Positions 12,628 through 26,408 of a stretch of DNA of 64,000 bases are shown here, one piece after another (within the stretch, counting starts at the first letter, position 1; each line of letters starts with the position of its first letter). The stretch comes from Nelumbo lutea (lineage: Eukaryota > Streptophyta > Magnoliopsida > Proteales > Nelumbonaceae). Under the pieces are notes generated by a model. It had not been told where the DNA came from. It did no database searches and saw nothing but the letters and a program-made list of their open reading frames with translations. The DNA is taken from the NCBI GenBank assembly GCA_022828595.1, contig JAKGHH010000004.1:78954270-79018269 (forward strand), in the 5' to 3' direction. The translations under genes were made by a program, and so were the position numbers.

Positions 12628-12679
12628 ACTCTGATTCATTGATTTTTTCAATAGCAGATTGCACAACACAAGCAGAGAG

Positions 12680-14236
12680 ATGGTGATCACTGGATTAGGG
12701 TACGAGACTCTGGTAGCCATTGTTTTGCTGCTGTTGTCTCTCAGTCTCACATGGTTGCTCAAACAAAAGAACAAGAGCGTCATACTGAACTGGCCATTGC
12801 TAGGCTCTTCTCCTGTGCTCCTTCGCAACATCCTCAATCTGCACGACTGGTTCACCCATGTCTTCATCTCCCTCGGCACCTATAGCTTCTACCTCAAGGG
12901 CCCCATCTTTTCAAAGCTTGATCAGTTCGTCACCTGCGATCCCCAGAATTTCGAGCACATCCTGAAAACAAATCCTTCCAACTACCCCAAAGGGGAGGAC
13001 TTCACAGAGGCGTTTGATATTCTTGGTGATGGCATTTTCAACGCGGAGGGCGACTCCTGGCATGCGCAGCGGAAGACCGCACACTGGGTTTTCAGATCGA
13101 TCGACTTCCGGAGCTTCGTCAGTAGCACCGTCCAGAAAAAGGTAGAACAGAAGCTCCTCCCCATGCTAGCTCGTGTGGCCAGGGAAGGGACTACCGTCGA
13201 TTTCCAAGATGTTTGTATGAGGTTCACCTTCGACAGTATTAATATCACCATCGCCGGAAGAGATTTAGGTTGCCTCTCTGAAGATCTTCCCATCAACGAA
13301 GTTGCCCAAGCGGTTGACGATGCACAAGCAGCTATACTTTTCAGGCTTTTTACGCCGACGTTTCTGTGGAAGCTGCTCCGTCGACTGAGGCTTGGGCCGG
13401 AGAAGAAGTTGGCCAGAGCATGGCAGTTGGCAGATGCGTCCATACTGGATCTCATCTTACACAAGAAAGAACAATTGCTTAAAGGAATAGACACCGAAGA
13501 AAGCTCTCTTTTGTCCAACTTCATCAGATCTCTGGGGGAGAAGAACGACTGGTCGGAGCCGAGGGTGAAGTTCCTCAGGGACACGGTGCTCAACTTTTTC
13601 ATGGCGGGACGAAACACTACGGCCTCAGGCATTATCTGGTTCATCTGGCTGGTTTCCAGAAACCCTCGTGTGGAAGAAAAGATCCTGCAAGAGTTAAGGC
13701 TGGTGGTGTCTGATAAGCTGAAGGAAGGCGGGGTTGAATACAAGAAGCCATGGGTATTCGACTCAGAAGATTTACGAGAGTTGGTGTATTTGCATGCAGC
13801 ATTATGTGAGTCTCTGCGGTTGTGTCCACCGAACCCAGTGAACGTGAAGGGTGTCGTGAAGGAAGAAGTGCTCCCAGATGGTAGCATCGTCAAGCCAGGG
13901 ATGCAGATAATACTGTCCATGTATGCGGTCGGGAGGATGCCGTCGCTCTGGGGGGACGGCTGCCTGGAATTCAGGCCGGAGAGATGGATCCGTCCGGATG
14001 GGACGCTGGACAAGGACAAGATTTCCAAGCTATTATTCGCCTTCAGCATTGGACAGAGGTCTTGCTTAGGCAAAAACATGGCTCTCACCAATATGAAGCT
14101 GGCCGCTTCAGCTGTGCTCTTCAACTTCCAGATTCAAGTGGTCGAGGATCATCCTATTTCCTACAAACCGGCCATCATGCTTGAGGTGAAGGATGGGTTG
14201 ATGATCAAAGTGAAAGAAAGGGCGAGTTGGTTCTAA
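12680..14236 (+). CDS. CYP96-like cytochrome P450 (CYP86 clan), intronless
   Basis: A single exon of 518 codons. The start is the ATG at 12680; the open frame extends a few codons further up only through a TTG. Residues ~8-27 form an N-terminal membrane anchor, followed by a proline-containing hinge (NWPLLGSSP). Family signatures: NYPKGEDF and LGDGIFN in the N-terminal half, I-helix AGRNTT (309-314), K-helix ESLR (377-380), FRPERW (431-436) and the haem loop FSIGQRSCLG (455-464) with Cys462 as iron ligand. Plant CYP96 enzymes are ER-bound, usually intronless and ~500 residues long; Arabidopsis CYP96A15 (MAH1) oxidises wax alkanes mid-chain. The substrate here is inferred only. Odd point: the I-helix acidic residue, usually Asp in AGRDTT, is Asn312. 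A close alternative is another CYP86-clan family such as CYP86 or CYP94. Confidence 0.92.
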   Translation: MVITGLGYETLVAIVLLLLSLSLTWLLKQKNKSVILNWPLLGSSPVLLRNILNLHDWFTHVFISLGTYSFYLKGPIFSKLDQFVTCDPQNFEHILKTNPSNYPKGEDFTEAFDILGDGIFNAEGDSWHAQRKTAHWVFRSIDFRSFVSSTVQKKVEQKLLPMLARVAREGTTVDFQDVCMRFTFDSINITIAGRDLGCLSEDLPINEVAQAVDDAQAAILFRLFTPTFLWKLLRRLRLGPEKKLARAWQLADASILDLILHKKEQLLKGIDTEESSLLSNFIRSLGEKNDWSEPRVKFLRDTVLNFFMAGRNTTASGIIWFIWLVSRNPRVEEKILQELRLVVSDKLKEGGVEYKKPWVFDSEDLRELVYLHAALCESLRLCPPNPVNVKGVVKEEVLPDGSIVKPGMQIILSMYAVGRMPSLWGDGCLEFRPERWIRPDGTLDKDKISKLLFAFSIGQRSCLGKNMALTNMKLAASAVLFNFQIQVVEDHPISYKPAIMLEVKDGLMIKVKERASWF

Positions 14237-14749
14237 TGAATTGATAATCAGAAATTAATTAGCTATAGCGCTCTTTACTTTGTCTTTTTTTCTTTTTATC
14301 ATAAAATTCAAATAAGTAGTGTTTCGTCGTATTGATCAGATGCATATATGTACATGAATGCTCAACATGCATAATGTGCAAATATAGCTAGCGCAGCTGA
14401 GCGGCATGGGTCCGTCTGTTACTTTGTTGCTCTAATTCTTCTATGTATCTATTTCTAGCTACTTTGGTCGAACGTACTTTGCTTTCTCAAACTGGATTTT
14501 CGTAGCCATTGAATGACTTCATGGGTAAATTGAGTGGAAAAGGGCTAATTATTATTCACCACACATCAGTTATTGGAAGTCCAATATAGGTAAGGGTGGG
14601 TGGTCTCCTTCCTAAATAAATGGATAGATGGGGCACATTTTTGTGTCCAAGTCTCCGGACAATGAAATTGTACTTGGAGGGATGGCACTGGGACAGACAG
14701 GTTTGCATGGGGAGAGTTTTGTAAATTTTAGATCCTATACGAGTTGTTG
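14237..14749. other. P450 3' flank
   Basis: Includes the presumed 3' untranslated region. No second gene or clear transposon is visible before the copia gag remnant. Confidence 0.5.
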
Positions 14750-15620
14750 CACCCGAATCAATTCACCATGAATCAAAATTAGATTCACAAACCAATGAAG
14801 TATTAGTACTTGACTCTTTCCCCTTCAGACCCTTCTTCTTTTCCAACCAGTTTTTGAAACTTGTGCAGTCTCTTCTGATATGACCCTTCTTTTTATAGAA
14901 GAAGCAAGTAGGCTCACCATTTGGTTTTCCTTTAGTATTTTTATTCCTCTTGTTCTTCCGTGCAGGACCTTTCCTCTTCTTCTCACCATTCATGACAAGA
15001 TTAGCAGTTTCCAACCTCTCTTGTCTAAGCCTTTCATCCTCTTGCACACACATAGTCAGGAGCCTATTAAAGTTCTAGGGTTCCTTCTGAGTATTGTATG
15101 ACACCTTGAATGGTCCATACTCAGGTAGCAAGGAGGTAAGGATGAAGGTGACCAAGAAGGGGTCGGTGACAGTCACACCAAGGCTATTGAGTTTGTCACT
15201 TATGTCATTCATTTCTAGAATGTGGTCTCTAACAGATTTCGAATTAGCTAATCTCATGTTAGCTAGTTTAATCAATAGTGTCTGTAAAACCACTTTCTCT
15301 GAGGCAACAAAATGTTCTTCAATGGCTACAAGATATTCAGCCACAGTATCTTTCTCAGGAATAGCACCTCTTATCCTTTTGTTTATGCGGGATTTAATGA
15401 TGGATTTGCAAATTCGGTTGGATTTTTCCCAACTACCTAAGTGCTCTTTTTCTTTCTGAGATGCATTGTCAATAAGTACGGGGTTTTGTTTTTTCCCATA
15501 TGGCTAAATCTAGGTCTTTGCATCCCAGAATTATATGAAGCATTTCGCTCCATTCTCCGTAATTATCTTCATCCAACATGGGAATTGCAGTAGTGTCGAA
15601 GGAATCGAGATTAGCTACAA
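14750..15620 (-). pseudogene. Ty1/copia gag remnant
   Basis: On the minus strand, with frame breaks, the piece runs from LDEDNYGEWSEMLHIILGC near the N-terminus through AEYLVAIEEHFVASEKV and TLLIKLANMR to LTSLLPEYGPFKVSY, the usual layout of a copia gag (UBN2) domain. A basic region and the zinc knuckle CFFYKKKGHIRRDC follow. In that knuckle the second cysteine has become tyrosine, so it cannot bind zinc normally. Protease, integrase, reverse transcriptase and LTRs are not seen nearby. It is a truncated, dead retrotransposon fragment immediately upstream of the patched junction at 16 kb. Confidence 0.8.
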
Positions 15621-16105
15621 ATTTAAATCAAATTTATAGAATTAGGATTTCACCACATAAGCAATTGAGTTTTACCTTTGGGCATTCAACCCAATTGCCG
15701 GTTTAAGTGAGTGTGTATCAATTGAGATTGCTATCCCACACCTTTGGGCATTAGGGATTTAGGTATCTTCAAATGATTCACATTCATGATGTTAAATCTT
15801 AATTGCTCGCCTTTGGGCCTAAGCAATTCTGGTTTAACACAACAAACAAATTCCAGCGTCTTAGAATTACCAATGGGTTGCTTTGGCTAGGCCCATTTAA
15901 CAAACAAATTCGCTAAGACACAACTAATTCAAATCCAGTTTGTTGATGTGGTCAATATTTGCAAAACATCAATTGTAGTGGTCCTAAATGAATTCTTTGA
16001 ATAATTCATTCGGTTTTGTTTCGAACCGGACCACTATGCAATTTGCACTAATAAGGCAAGCCCACCAACCACTATGCAGTTTGCACTAATAGTGGTCCTA
16101 AATGG
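15621..16105. other. Retroelement-like leader and patched junction
   Basis: 15621-15960 carries repeated CCTTTGGGCNT words and looks like noncoding retroelement sequence upstream of the gag. 16031-16104 is a patchwork. CCACTATGCA-TTTGCACTAATA occurs twice (16031-16053, 16069-16091). Between these copies lies GGCAAGCCCACCAACCA (16055-16071), identical to 16141-16157 in the GGPPS fragment. TAGTGGTCCTAAATG (16090-16104) is identical to 15976-15990. The arm of the large inverted repeat begins right after. Confidence 0.8.
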
Positions 16106-16916
<811 letters not shown>

Positions 16917-16978
16917 AAAATTTTATTAAATAAATGCCTACAGTACTAAACAACCCCAATGTTACATCTAATTATTTA

Positions 16979-17278
16979 GGGTAAATTACTGAAGCCTCCC
17001 CCGAACTTTCTGACCATTGCTGAAATCTCCCCTGAAGTTTGATAATTGCAATCACTCCTTTGAAACTTTGTGACATAGTTGCAAGTAGACCCCGTTTGTA
17101 ATAATATATTTTAAAAATAGACATTGAAATGTCCAAAAATACCCACACAGATATTTTTCACCAAAATGTTTACTTTCAACTATGTCCAAAGTTCAAATGA
17201 GGTGATTGTAATTATCAAACTTCATGGGAGGTTTCAACAATGGTCTGAAAGTCAAGATGGGGTTTCAAAAATTTACCC
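16979..17278. mobile_element. Mutator-type MITE, perfect 9-bp target duplication
   Basis: A 300-bp element whose ends are inverted repeats of about 80 bp, starting GGGTAAATTACTGAAG and ending AAAAATTTACCC. AATTATTTA flanks it on both sides (16970-16978, 17279-17287). The copy in the right arm is at 23992-24290, so it inserted before the arms were duplicated. Confidence 0.9.
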
Positions 17279-17962
17279 AATTATTTAATATCACATTCCA
17301 TAAATTATATAATTTCAATAGCATAGAATTTGTTTTTTGTTTTAAAAGACCATTGTTTAGGTTGTTTCAATAATATGTATTGCTTTTTTTTAATAAAATG
17401 TAATTTATTTTTTCTTTTCCAAACAGAAAACACGATTCAAGGATGTGTTTTTGCATTGTTGCTGATGTCACAATTTTAAAAACAAATGAAAACAAAAAAC
17501 ATTGGAAAAATCTATGATAACGGAAATACATGATATTAAAAGAGCTTTGACCAATCAAAATATATCGTGAATTTTATTGTGATGCCAGTTGATTGGTTGT
17601 GAGTTTTTCAGATACGATGCCTTTCCGGTATCATAGTCATACCCAAAAACATTTATGCTGTAAAACACCAGACAAATTTTGTTTTCATGTTGTTTTGAAA
17701 AGGAAAAGAAGCAAATGGGTATTTTCCTACTATACGGATTTGTTCTTAAAACAATGACAGTTAAAATGTATTATTGGTTTTATGTTTTTCTCAAAAAATG
17801 AAACAAAATTGTATTCTCAAATTTCTGATTAAAGAATATGTTTTCAATTTGGGAGCTTCATATCATGTCTTATAGATCATATAGCAAAAAGCGAAATCCA
17901 ACTTATTTTTGCTTCTCAAAACAAAAGTACAGCTCAATAATGTTTTTCAGTTTTGTTGCTTA

Positions 17963-18071
17963 GGCTCCATTTGGAAAGAGTACAAATACAAATATGTAGA
18001 GCGCAAAACTTTTTATTTTGTATGTATTTGTATTGTTCATATTTGTTTTTGTACTCCCTCCAAGCTGAGCC
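17963..18071. mobile_element. Small Tourist-like MITE (GGCTC family), copy 2
   Basis: GGCTCCATTTGGAAAGAG at one end is mirrored by CCCTCCAAGCTGAGCC at the other, between TTA (17960-17962) and TTA (18072-18074). Equivalent insertions are in the other two A units. Confidence 0.8.
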
Positions 18072-18543
18072 TTATGTGTCAATTTTAAAAACATCAAACA
18101 AAAACATTCAAAATTACAGGTAAACATGTTCGTGGGCCGGATTTGGACTTGGCTTTTAACAAAAATTGAATGGACCTAGCTTGTAGGTGTGTTCACGGTT
18201 CAGTTAACCGAACCGTGGGGTAATTTTTTGAATCAAACCGACCTGTTCATTTTTTAAACTAACTGAATTGAAACCGAACCGATAACCGATTAACCACGGT
18301 TCAGTTTTTTGGTTTTTTTAGGCACTCAAAATAAAAAAAGGAAATAACCTTCCCTCTTGCAGAATTTGTTCAAGGGAAGCCTGTAAGCCTTGAGGTTGCA
18401 AAGAACACAGACTCACCAGTTCTGCCCATGGATAATATTGGTGTTTACTCATGGATGATTAAAATGAAAAAGTATTGAAAGGATTGAAACAATATAGAAA
18501 CAAAAGGTAGAATTTTGACTAATGTCAGTATTAACAAAAGAAC

Positions 18544-18776
18544 CTGCATTTCTTCAAGAGGAATGTATTTGACAAGACCACTAACAATAGTTCTTGGTAA
18601 TCCTTCACCCACATCAATTTCTTTCACATAAAGGGAATCAACATTTGGATGTTTCTGAACATTTTTTATGAGACCAACACGGATATCAAGCCTATTGATG
18701 GAAGTTTCTACTTCAGCAGTTGCCTTTGGTTTGGCTACAACTGTAGATTTTTTTGGTCTTTTTTTGTCATCACCAT
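18544..18776 (-). pseudogene. tRNA-binding (Arc1p/EMAPII-type) OB-fold exon, copy 1
   Basis: A 233-nt exon with an acceptor (TTCTAACAG) and donor (CAG|GTT) reads through without stops. It contains a basic [16 protein letters not shown] linker, then [33 protein letters not shown] and [14 protein letters not shown]. This is the start of the tRNA-binding domain shared by Arc1p, EMAPII/AIMP1 and the C-terminus of plant methionyl-tRNA synthetases. Only this exon, and a degraded start of the next one carrying a VCVLCNLK-like stretch out of frame at about 18350-18420, are present. The rest of the gene is missing, so it is a captured fragment even though this exon is intact. Confidence 0.82.
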
Positions 18777-19399
18777 CTGTTAGAAAAACATTGAAACTTC
18801 ATCCAAGTACCCAAAATAAAAGTTGAAAACAAACTATCAAAGCTTTTTTCCTGGAGGAAGTTTCTGTATTTATGTATGTGGCTGCTCATTACATGTACCT
18901 TAAACATCTACCACATATACTGATTAATAACGGTTGTCATGAAATAAACTATTAGAGCAGAAATTTTAGCCTTATTAACTTATTGTAGGGATATTTGGAG
19001 CAGTGTAGTCATTGGACTCTGGGGTCCCGAAACAGGAGATTTACAGTGAATAGTTCGAGGTGAAATCAGCTACTCCTATGGTTTTAGTCCAAGACTACGC
19101 TAATGGGCATAGTGGATTTTTCTTGCAATGGTTCTTTCACTTAGATCAAGTCTGTTATTAAAATTTGGTATGGACAGAATAGAGTTATAACATCCAATCC
19201 ATGGTTTCTTATGCATTTTTAAAGGATTTAATTTTTCAGGGTAGTAGTTTTTTTTTTCTACAATGATTGGGGTTTAGGTCTACAGAAGGGGCCATGTTTG
19301 TGTTTTAACATTATTTCACTTTTCTTGATCAAGAAAGTTTTTTATACTGATTTGTAAAAAAAAAAAAACAGTCTTTGTTGTCCTACTTAATATATGGCA

Positions 19400-19800
19400 T
19401 GGATCTTTTTTTGTCAATAACAAAAATTTTATGAAGAAAGAACAATAATAACAACATCCAAGAGGAGAGGTAAACTCTCTTAGCCCTCCCCAAAGACAAG
19501 AGCTCAAAAGATTACAAACAAGCCCACATAGATTGAACCCTTCCAACCCCCTATTTGGTTAACCCATAAATCTCACTTCCATGCCTCTAGAAAACCATTT
19601 TAATTTTTTCCTTTCATTTGCAAATTCCCAATCCATTATCTTCTTTTTCTAACCAGCCTATAGCTAACTAGGAATTGCCTTCAATGATCAGTATGTGACT
19701 GTTTAATTCTTTTGCTCTTTTTAACTTTTCCAAAGCAACCAAAATTTCATATTTGAGAGAATTTCCTACATCAATTGACTCAAAGGATAGAGCCAAGACG
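19400..19800 (-). pseudogene. LINE-like RNase H remnant, unit A copy 1
   Basis: The minus strand reads, with stops, DVGNSLKYEILVALEKLKRA then LIIEGNS and a WLEKEDNGLGIC stretch. An IEGDS-like motif following a lysine-rich helix resembles the RNase H domain at the 3' end of plant LINE retrotransposons. The counterpart in the right arm at 21476 reads more clearly (LAALERLKKAKELNSHRLII). It is a short decayed 3' end and the assignment is tentative. Confidence 0.45.
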
Positions 19801-19837
19801 TGTCTTTCCTGATTCTTGGATACACCTCCCATACTTA

Positions 19838-21421
19838 TAATTTGTTTGTGGTTGTGAAGTATGAAGTGTGAAACTATGAATTTGTTTTTTTATAGTTGTG
19901 GTCCTTGTAGGCTTGTGGTTGTGAACCTTGTGGTTTTTTTAATTATTTTATGGTTATGGACTTATAGTTGTGGTTCTTATGATGCAAATTGCATTGTTGT
20001 GATTGTGGTTATTATGGATTATGCTTATGGATTTTTATGGCTATGGACTTGTAGTTGTGGTTTTTATGGTTATGGATTTATTGTCTTGGTTAATTCTTTG
20101 ACAACCAATCAGCCATACAAGTTTGTTTATTTATTTTAATTCTTTGACTATTATATTTGTGCTTGGTTCTAGCTCTATTAAGTTTTTCCCCTCCAAAGTT
20201 AGAACCATTAGCTAAGAAATTTTGATGAGAGATGTAGAGGGAAGGGCTTGAAATAGGCGAATAGTAGGCTTCAAAGGTATTACTATGCTACTCCATGGAA
20301 TGATTAAGTTGCTTGTTGCTTTTAATTAGTGAGAACATGACAGGTGAAAAAAATAGTAACACTTGTAAAAGTCTTTGTGCTCATGGCCAAACCATGTCAA
20401 ATTTAGGTATAACTTGTAGCAACCTTGGTTTATTTCATCTATTATCTGTTTCTTTATTTTTAATATTACTATTTGACTGTTTTGTTATTGACTATGTTAT
20501 ATACTCTGGCATGGCTTGCTAGTTTTGATGCGGAATGACCATCTCAAATTGACAATGTTGGTAACAATGTTCAGGAGAGGAGACTGCAAGTATGAAAATG
20601 GAGAGAAGGGAGTAGAAGGTGTGTAACTAGGACCATTAAAAATTACACTAGTTAGCTTCTCAGTTCTCAGCTATGCCATTACATCTCAATCTGTATGTAA
20701 GGCCATTTACTTAACTACTTAGGTTCAATGTTGATCATGACTATTTGGTAGCTTTGGAAAGAATAGGGGAATTTGATTTGATGACCTGTTGGTTTTTTCT
20801 TGTGTTCTTTCTTTCTTTTTCAAGAAATTGATTTGAAAACACCATCTCACTTAACCATTTCTTATATGTGCTTTCTGGTTAGGTTCTACACCTAAAAATC
20901 TAAGATTAATAGATATTTCTGGTTAGGTTCTTTTCCAGATGATTTTATCATGTTCTAGGTAAACTCTAGGTGTTAATTAACATTGCAGGCTTTCCATTAG
21001 GATCTGATAATCTTAGAATGTGACCAGATACGGATACCCATGTTGAAATATCTTGTATTTGCAATGTTTGAAAATTATTTTCTGCATAATGATTACATCA
21101 TTAGAAGATTTAGTGATACATTGGGTTTCATGCCTAAAATTAGAAAAGAGCATAGTTATTCACAAACATATTACAAAAGTAAAGGATCTAGGATGAGTGA
21201 GTAAAGGGGATTTGAACCAGTTCAAATTTCATGATTTGAACTAGTTCTTTATGTAAAAGAAGGCAATGCATGGGCAGAATAGTGAGAGCTATGTATTATA
21301 TTGACATACATGAATAGTAAAGGCCTTCAGTAATCTGTCACTAATCCAATGTGGTCTCCACCAGCTGAAGGGTTCACAAAATAAAACTTTGATGAAGTAG
21401 TGAAGGCAACCCCAGGCCTTC
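19838..21421. other. Spacer of the large inverted repeat
   Basis: 1584 bp of single-copy loop between the arms, also present in reverse orientation at 45250-46822. It begins with degenerate ~27-bp repeats of TTATGGTTATGGACTTATAG type (19860-20090), whose translation is low-complexity. No gene was recognised. Confidence 0.7.
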
Positions 21422-21475
21422 TAAGTATGGGAGGTGTATCTAGGAATCAGGAAGGATAGGTCTTGGCTCTATCGT

Positions 21476-21855
21476 TTGAGTCTATTGATGTAGGAATTTC
21501 TCTCAAATATGAAATTTTGGCTGCTTTGGAAAGGTTAAAAAAAGCAAAAGAATTAAATAGTCACAGACTGATCATTGAAGGCAATTCCTAGTTAGATATT
21601 GGCTGGTTAGAAAAAGAAGATAATGGACTAGGAATTTGCAAATGAAAGGAAAAAAATTAAAATGGCTTTCTAGAGGCCTGGAAGTGAGATTTATGGATTA
21701 ACCAAATAGGGGGTTGGAAGGGTTCAATCTATGTGGGCTTGTTTGTAATCTTTTGTGCTCTTGTCTTTGGGGAGGGCTACGAGAGTTTACCTCTCCTCTT
21801 GGATGTTGTTATTATTGTTCTTTCTTCATAAAATTTTTGTTATTGATAAAAAAAG
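21476..21855 (+). pseudogene. LINE-like RNase H remnant, unit A copy 2
   Basis: Reads SIDVGISLKYEILAALERLK, KAKELNSHRLIIEGNS, stop, LDIGWLEKEDNGLGIC. This fits an RNase H-type tail of a non-LTR retrotransposon, ending in a short A-rich run near 21848. Internal stops show it is dead. Confidence 0.45.
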
Positions 21856-22481
21856 ATCCATGCTATATATTAAGTAGGACAACAAAGACAATGATTTTTT
21901 TTTTCAAATTAGTATAAAAAACTTTCTTGATCAAGAAAAGTGAAATAATGTTAAAACACAAACATGGCCCTTTCTATAGACCTAAACCCCAATCATTGTA
22001 GAAAAAAAAAACAACTACCCTGAAAAATTAAATCCTTTAAAAATACATAAGAAACCATGGATTGGATGTTATAACTCTATTCTGTCCATACCAAAGTTTA
22101 ATAACAGACCTGATCCAAGTGAAAGAACCATTGCAAGAAAAATCCACTATGCCCATTAGCGTAGCCTTGGGCTAAAACCACAGGAGTAGCTGATTTCACC
22201 TCGAACTATTCACTGTAAATCTCCTGTTTCGGCCCCCAGAGTCCAATGACTAGACTACTCCAAATATCCCTGCAATAAGCCAATAAGGTTAAAATTTCTG
22301 CTCTAATAGTTTGTTTCATCACAACCGTTATTAATCGGTATATGTGGTAGATGTTTAAGGTACATTTAATGAGCAGCCACATACATAAATACAGAAACTT
22401 CCTCTGGGAAAAAAACTTTGACAGTTTGTTTTCAGCTTTTATTTTGGGTACTTGGATGAAGTTTCAACGTTTTTCTACAAG

Positions 22482-22714
22482 ATGGTGATGACAAAAAAAG
22501 ACCAAACAAATCTACAGTTGTCACCAAACCAAAGGCAACTACTGAAGTAGAAACTTCTATCAGTAGGCTTGATATCCGTGTTGGCCTCATAAAAAAGGTT
22601 CATAAACATCCAAATGTTGATTCCCTTTATGTGAAAGAGATTGATGTGGGTGAAGGATCACCAAGAACTGTTGTTAGTGGCCTTGTCAAATACATTCCTC
22701 TTGAAGAAATGCAG
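22482..22714 (+). pseudogene. tRNA-binding OB-fold exon, copy 2
   Basis: Same 233-nt exon as in the left arm, open throughout, reading [39 protein letters not shown] and LEEMQ before GTTATT. The expected following exon (about 22852-22910) is recognisable as GVCVLCNLK, but the bases joining it to the exon border are lost, giving a frameshift. It is a fragment of a gene whose remaining exons are absent. Confidence 0.82.
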
Positions 22715-23198
22715 GTTATTTTGTTCTCCTTTTCACCTTGATACTGGCATTAGTCAAAATTATACCTTTTGTTTCTATATTGTTTCAATCCTTTCAATAC
22801 TTTTTCATTTTAATCATCTATGAGTAAACACTAATATTATCCATGGGCAGAACTGGAGTCTGTGTTCTTTGCAACCTCAAGGCTTACAGGCTTCCTTTGA
22901 ACAAATTATGCAAGGGGGATGGTTTTTTCCCTTTTTTTATTTTGAGTGCATAAAAAAACCAAAAAATTGAACCGTGGTTAATTGGTTATCGGTTTAGTTT
23001 CGGTTCAGTTAGTTTAAAAACCGAACAGGTCGGTTCGGTTCAAAAAATTACCCCACAATTCGGTTAACCAAACTGTAAGCACACCTACAGGCTGGGTCCA
23101 TTCAATTTTTGTCAAAAGCCAAGTCCAAATCCGGCCCATGAACAGGTTTACCTATAACTTTGAATGTTTTTTTTGATGGTTTTAAAATTGACACATAA

Positions 23199-23307
23199 GG
23201 CTCAGTTTGGAGGGAGTACAAATACAAATAAGCACAGTACAAATACATACAAAATAAAAGGTTTTGCGCTCTACATATTTGTATTTGTACTCTTTCCAAA
23301 TGGAGCC
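23199..23307. mobile_element. Small Tourist-like MITE (GGCTC family), copy 3
   Basis: Reverse-orientation counterpart of 17963-18071, flanked by TAA at 23196-23198 and 23308-23310. Confidence 0.8.
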
Positions 23308-23991
23308 TAAGCAACAAAACTGAAAAGCATTATTGAATTGTACTTTTGTTTTGACAAGGAAAAATAAATTGGATTTTGCTTTTTGCTATATGATCTATAA
23401 GACATGATATGAAGCCCCCAAATTGAAAACATGTTCTTTAATCAGAAATTTGAGAATACAATTTTGTTTCATTTTTTGAGAAAAACATGCAACCAATAAC
23501 ACATTTTAACTGTCATTGTTTTAAGAACAAATCCGTATAGTAGGAAAATACCCATTTGCTTCTTTTCCTTTCTAAAACAGCATGAAAACAAAATTTATCC
23601 GATGTTTTACAGCATAAATGTTTTTGGGTATGACTTTGATACCGGAAAGGCATCGTATCTGAGAAACTCACAGCCAATCAACTGGCATCACAATAAAATT
23701 CACGATATATTTTGATTGGTCAAAGCTCTTTTAATATCATGTCTTTCCGTTATCATAGATTTTTCCAATGTTTTTTGTTTTCATTTGTTTTTAAAATTGT
23801 GACATCAACAACAATGCAAAAACACATCCTTGAATCGTGTTTTCTGTTTGGAAAAGAAAAAATAAATTACATTTTATTAAAAAAAAGCAATACATATTAT
23901 TGAAACAACCTAAACAATGGTCTTTTAAAACAAAAAACAAATTCTATGCTATTGAAATTATATAATTTATGGAATGTGATATTAAATAATT

Positions 23992-24290
23992 GGGTAAATT
24001 GTTGAAACCCCATCTTGACTTTTAGACCATTGTTGAAACCTCCCATGAAGTTTGATAATTACAATCACCTCATTTGAACTTTGGAATAGTTGGAAGTAAA
24101 CATTTTGGTGAAAAATAATTGTGTGGGTATTTTTGGACATTCCAATGTCTATTTTTAAAATATATTATTACAAACGGGGTCTACTTGCAACTATGTCACA
24201 AAGTTTCAAAGGGGTGATCGCAATTATCAAACTTCAAGGGAGATTTCAGCAATGGTCAGAAAGTTCGGGGGAGGCTTCAGTAATTTACCC
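23992..24290. mobile_element. Mutator-type MITE, right-arm copy
   Basis: Counterpart of 16979-17278, 299 bp, flanked by TAAATAATT at 23983-23991 and 24291-24299. Confidence 0.9.
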
Positions 24291-24352
24291 TAAATAATTA
24301 GATGTAACGTTGGGGTTGTTTAGTACTGTAGGCATTTATTTAATAAAATTTT

Positions 24353-26399
<2,047 letters not shown>

Positions 26400-26408
26400 T
26401 AAAATTTT

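Noticed and set aside
12659..12679. Upstream extension of the P450 start
   Set aside because: The codon at 12659 is TTG, not ATG. The first ATG of the frame is 12680 and gives a standard P450 anchor.
12982..14124. 380-codon open frame antisense to the P450
   Set aside because: It is a shadow of the P450 reading frame with no recognisable domain; such antisense frames are common in GC-richer coding exons.
19861..20139. Open frame rich in W, Y, C and G
   Set aside because: Produced by degenerate TATGGTTATGGACTT-type tandem repeats in the spacer; no protein family fits.
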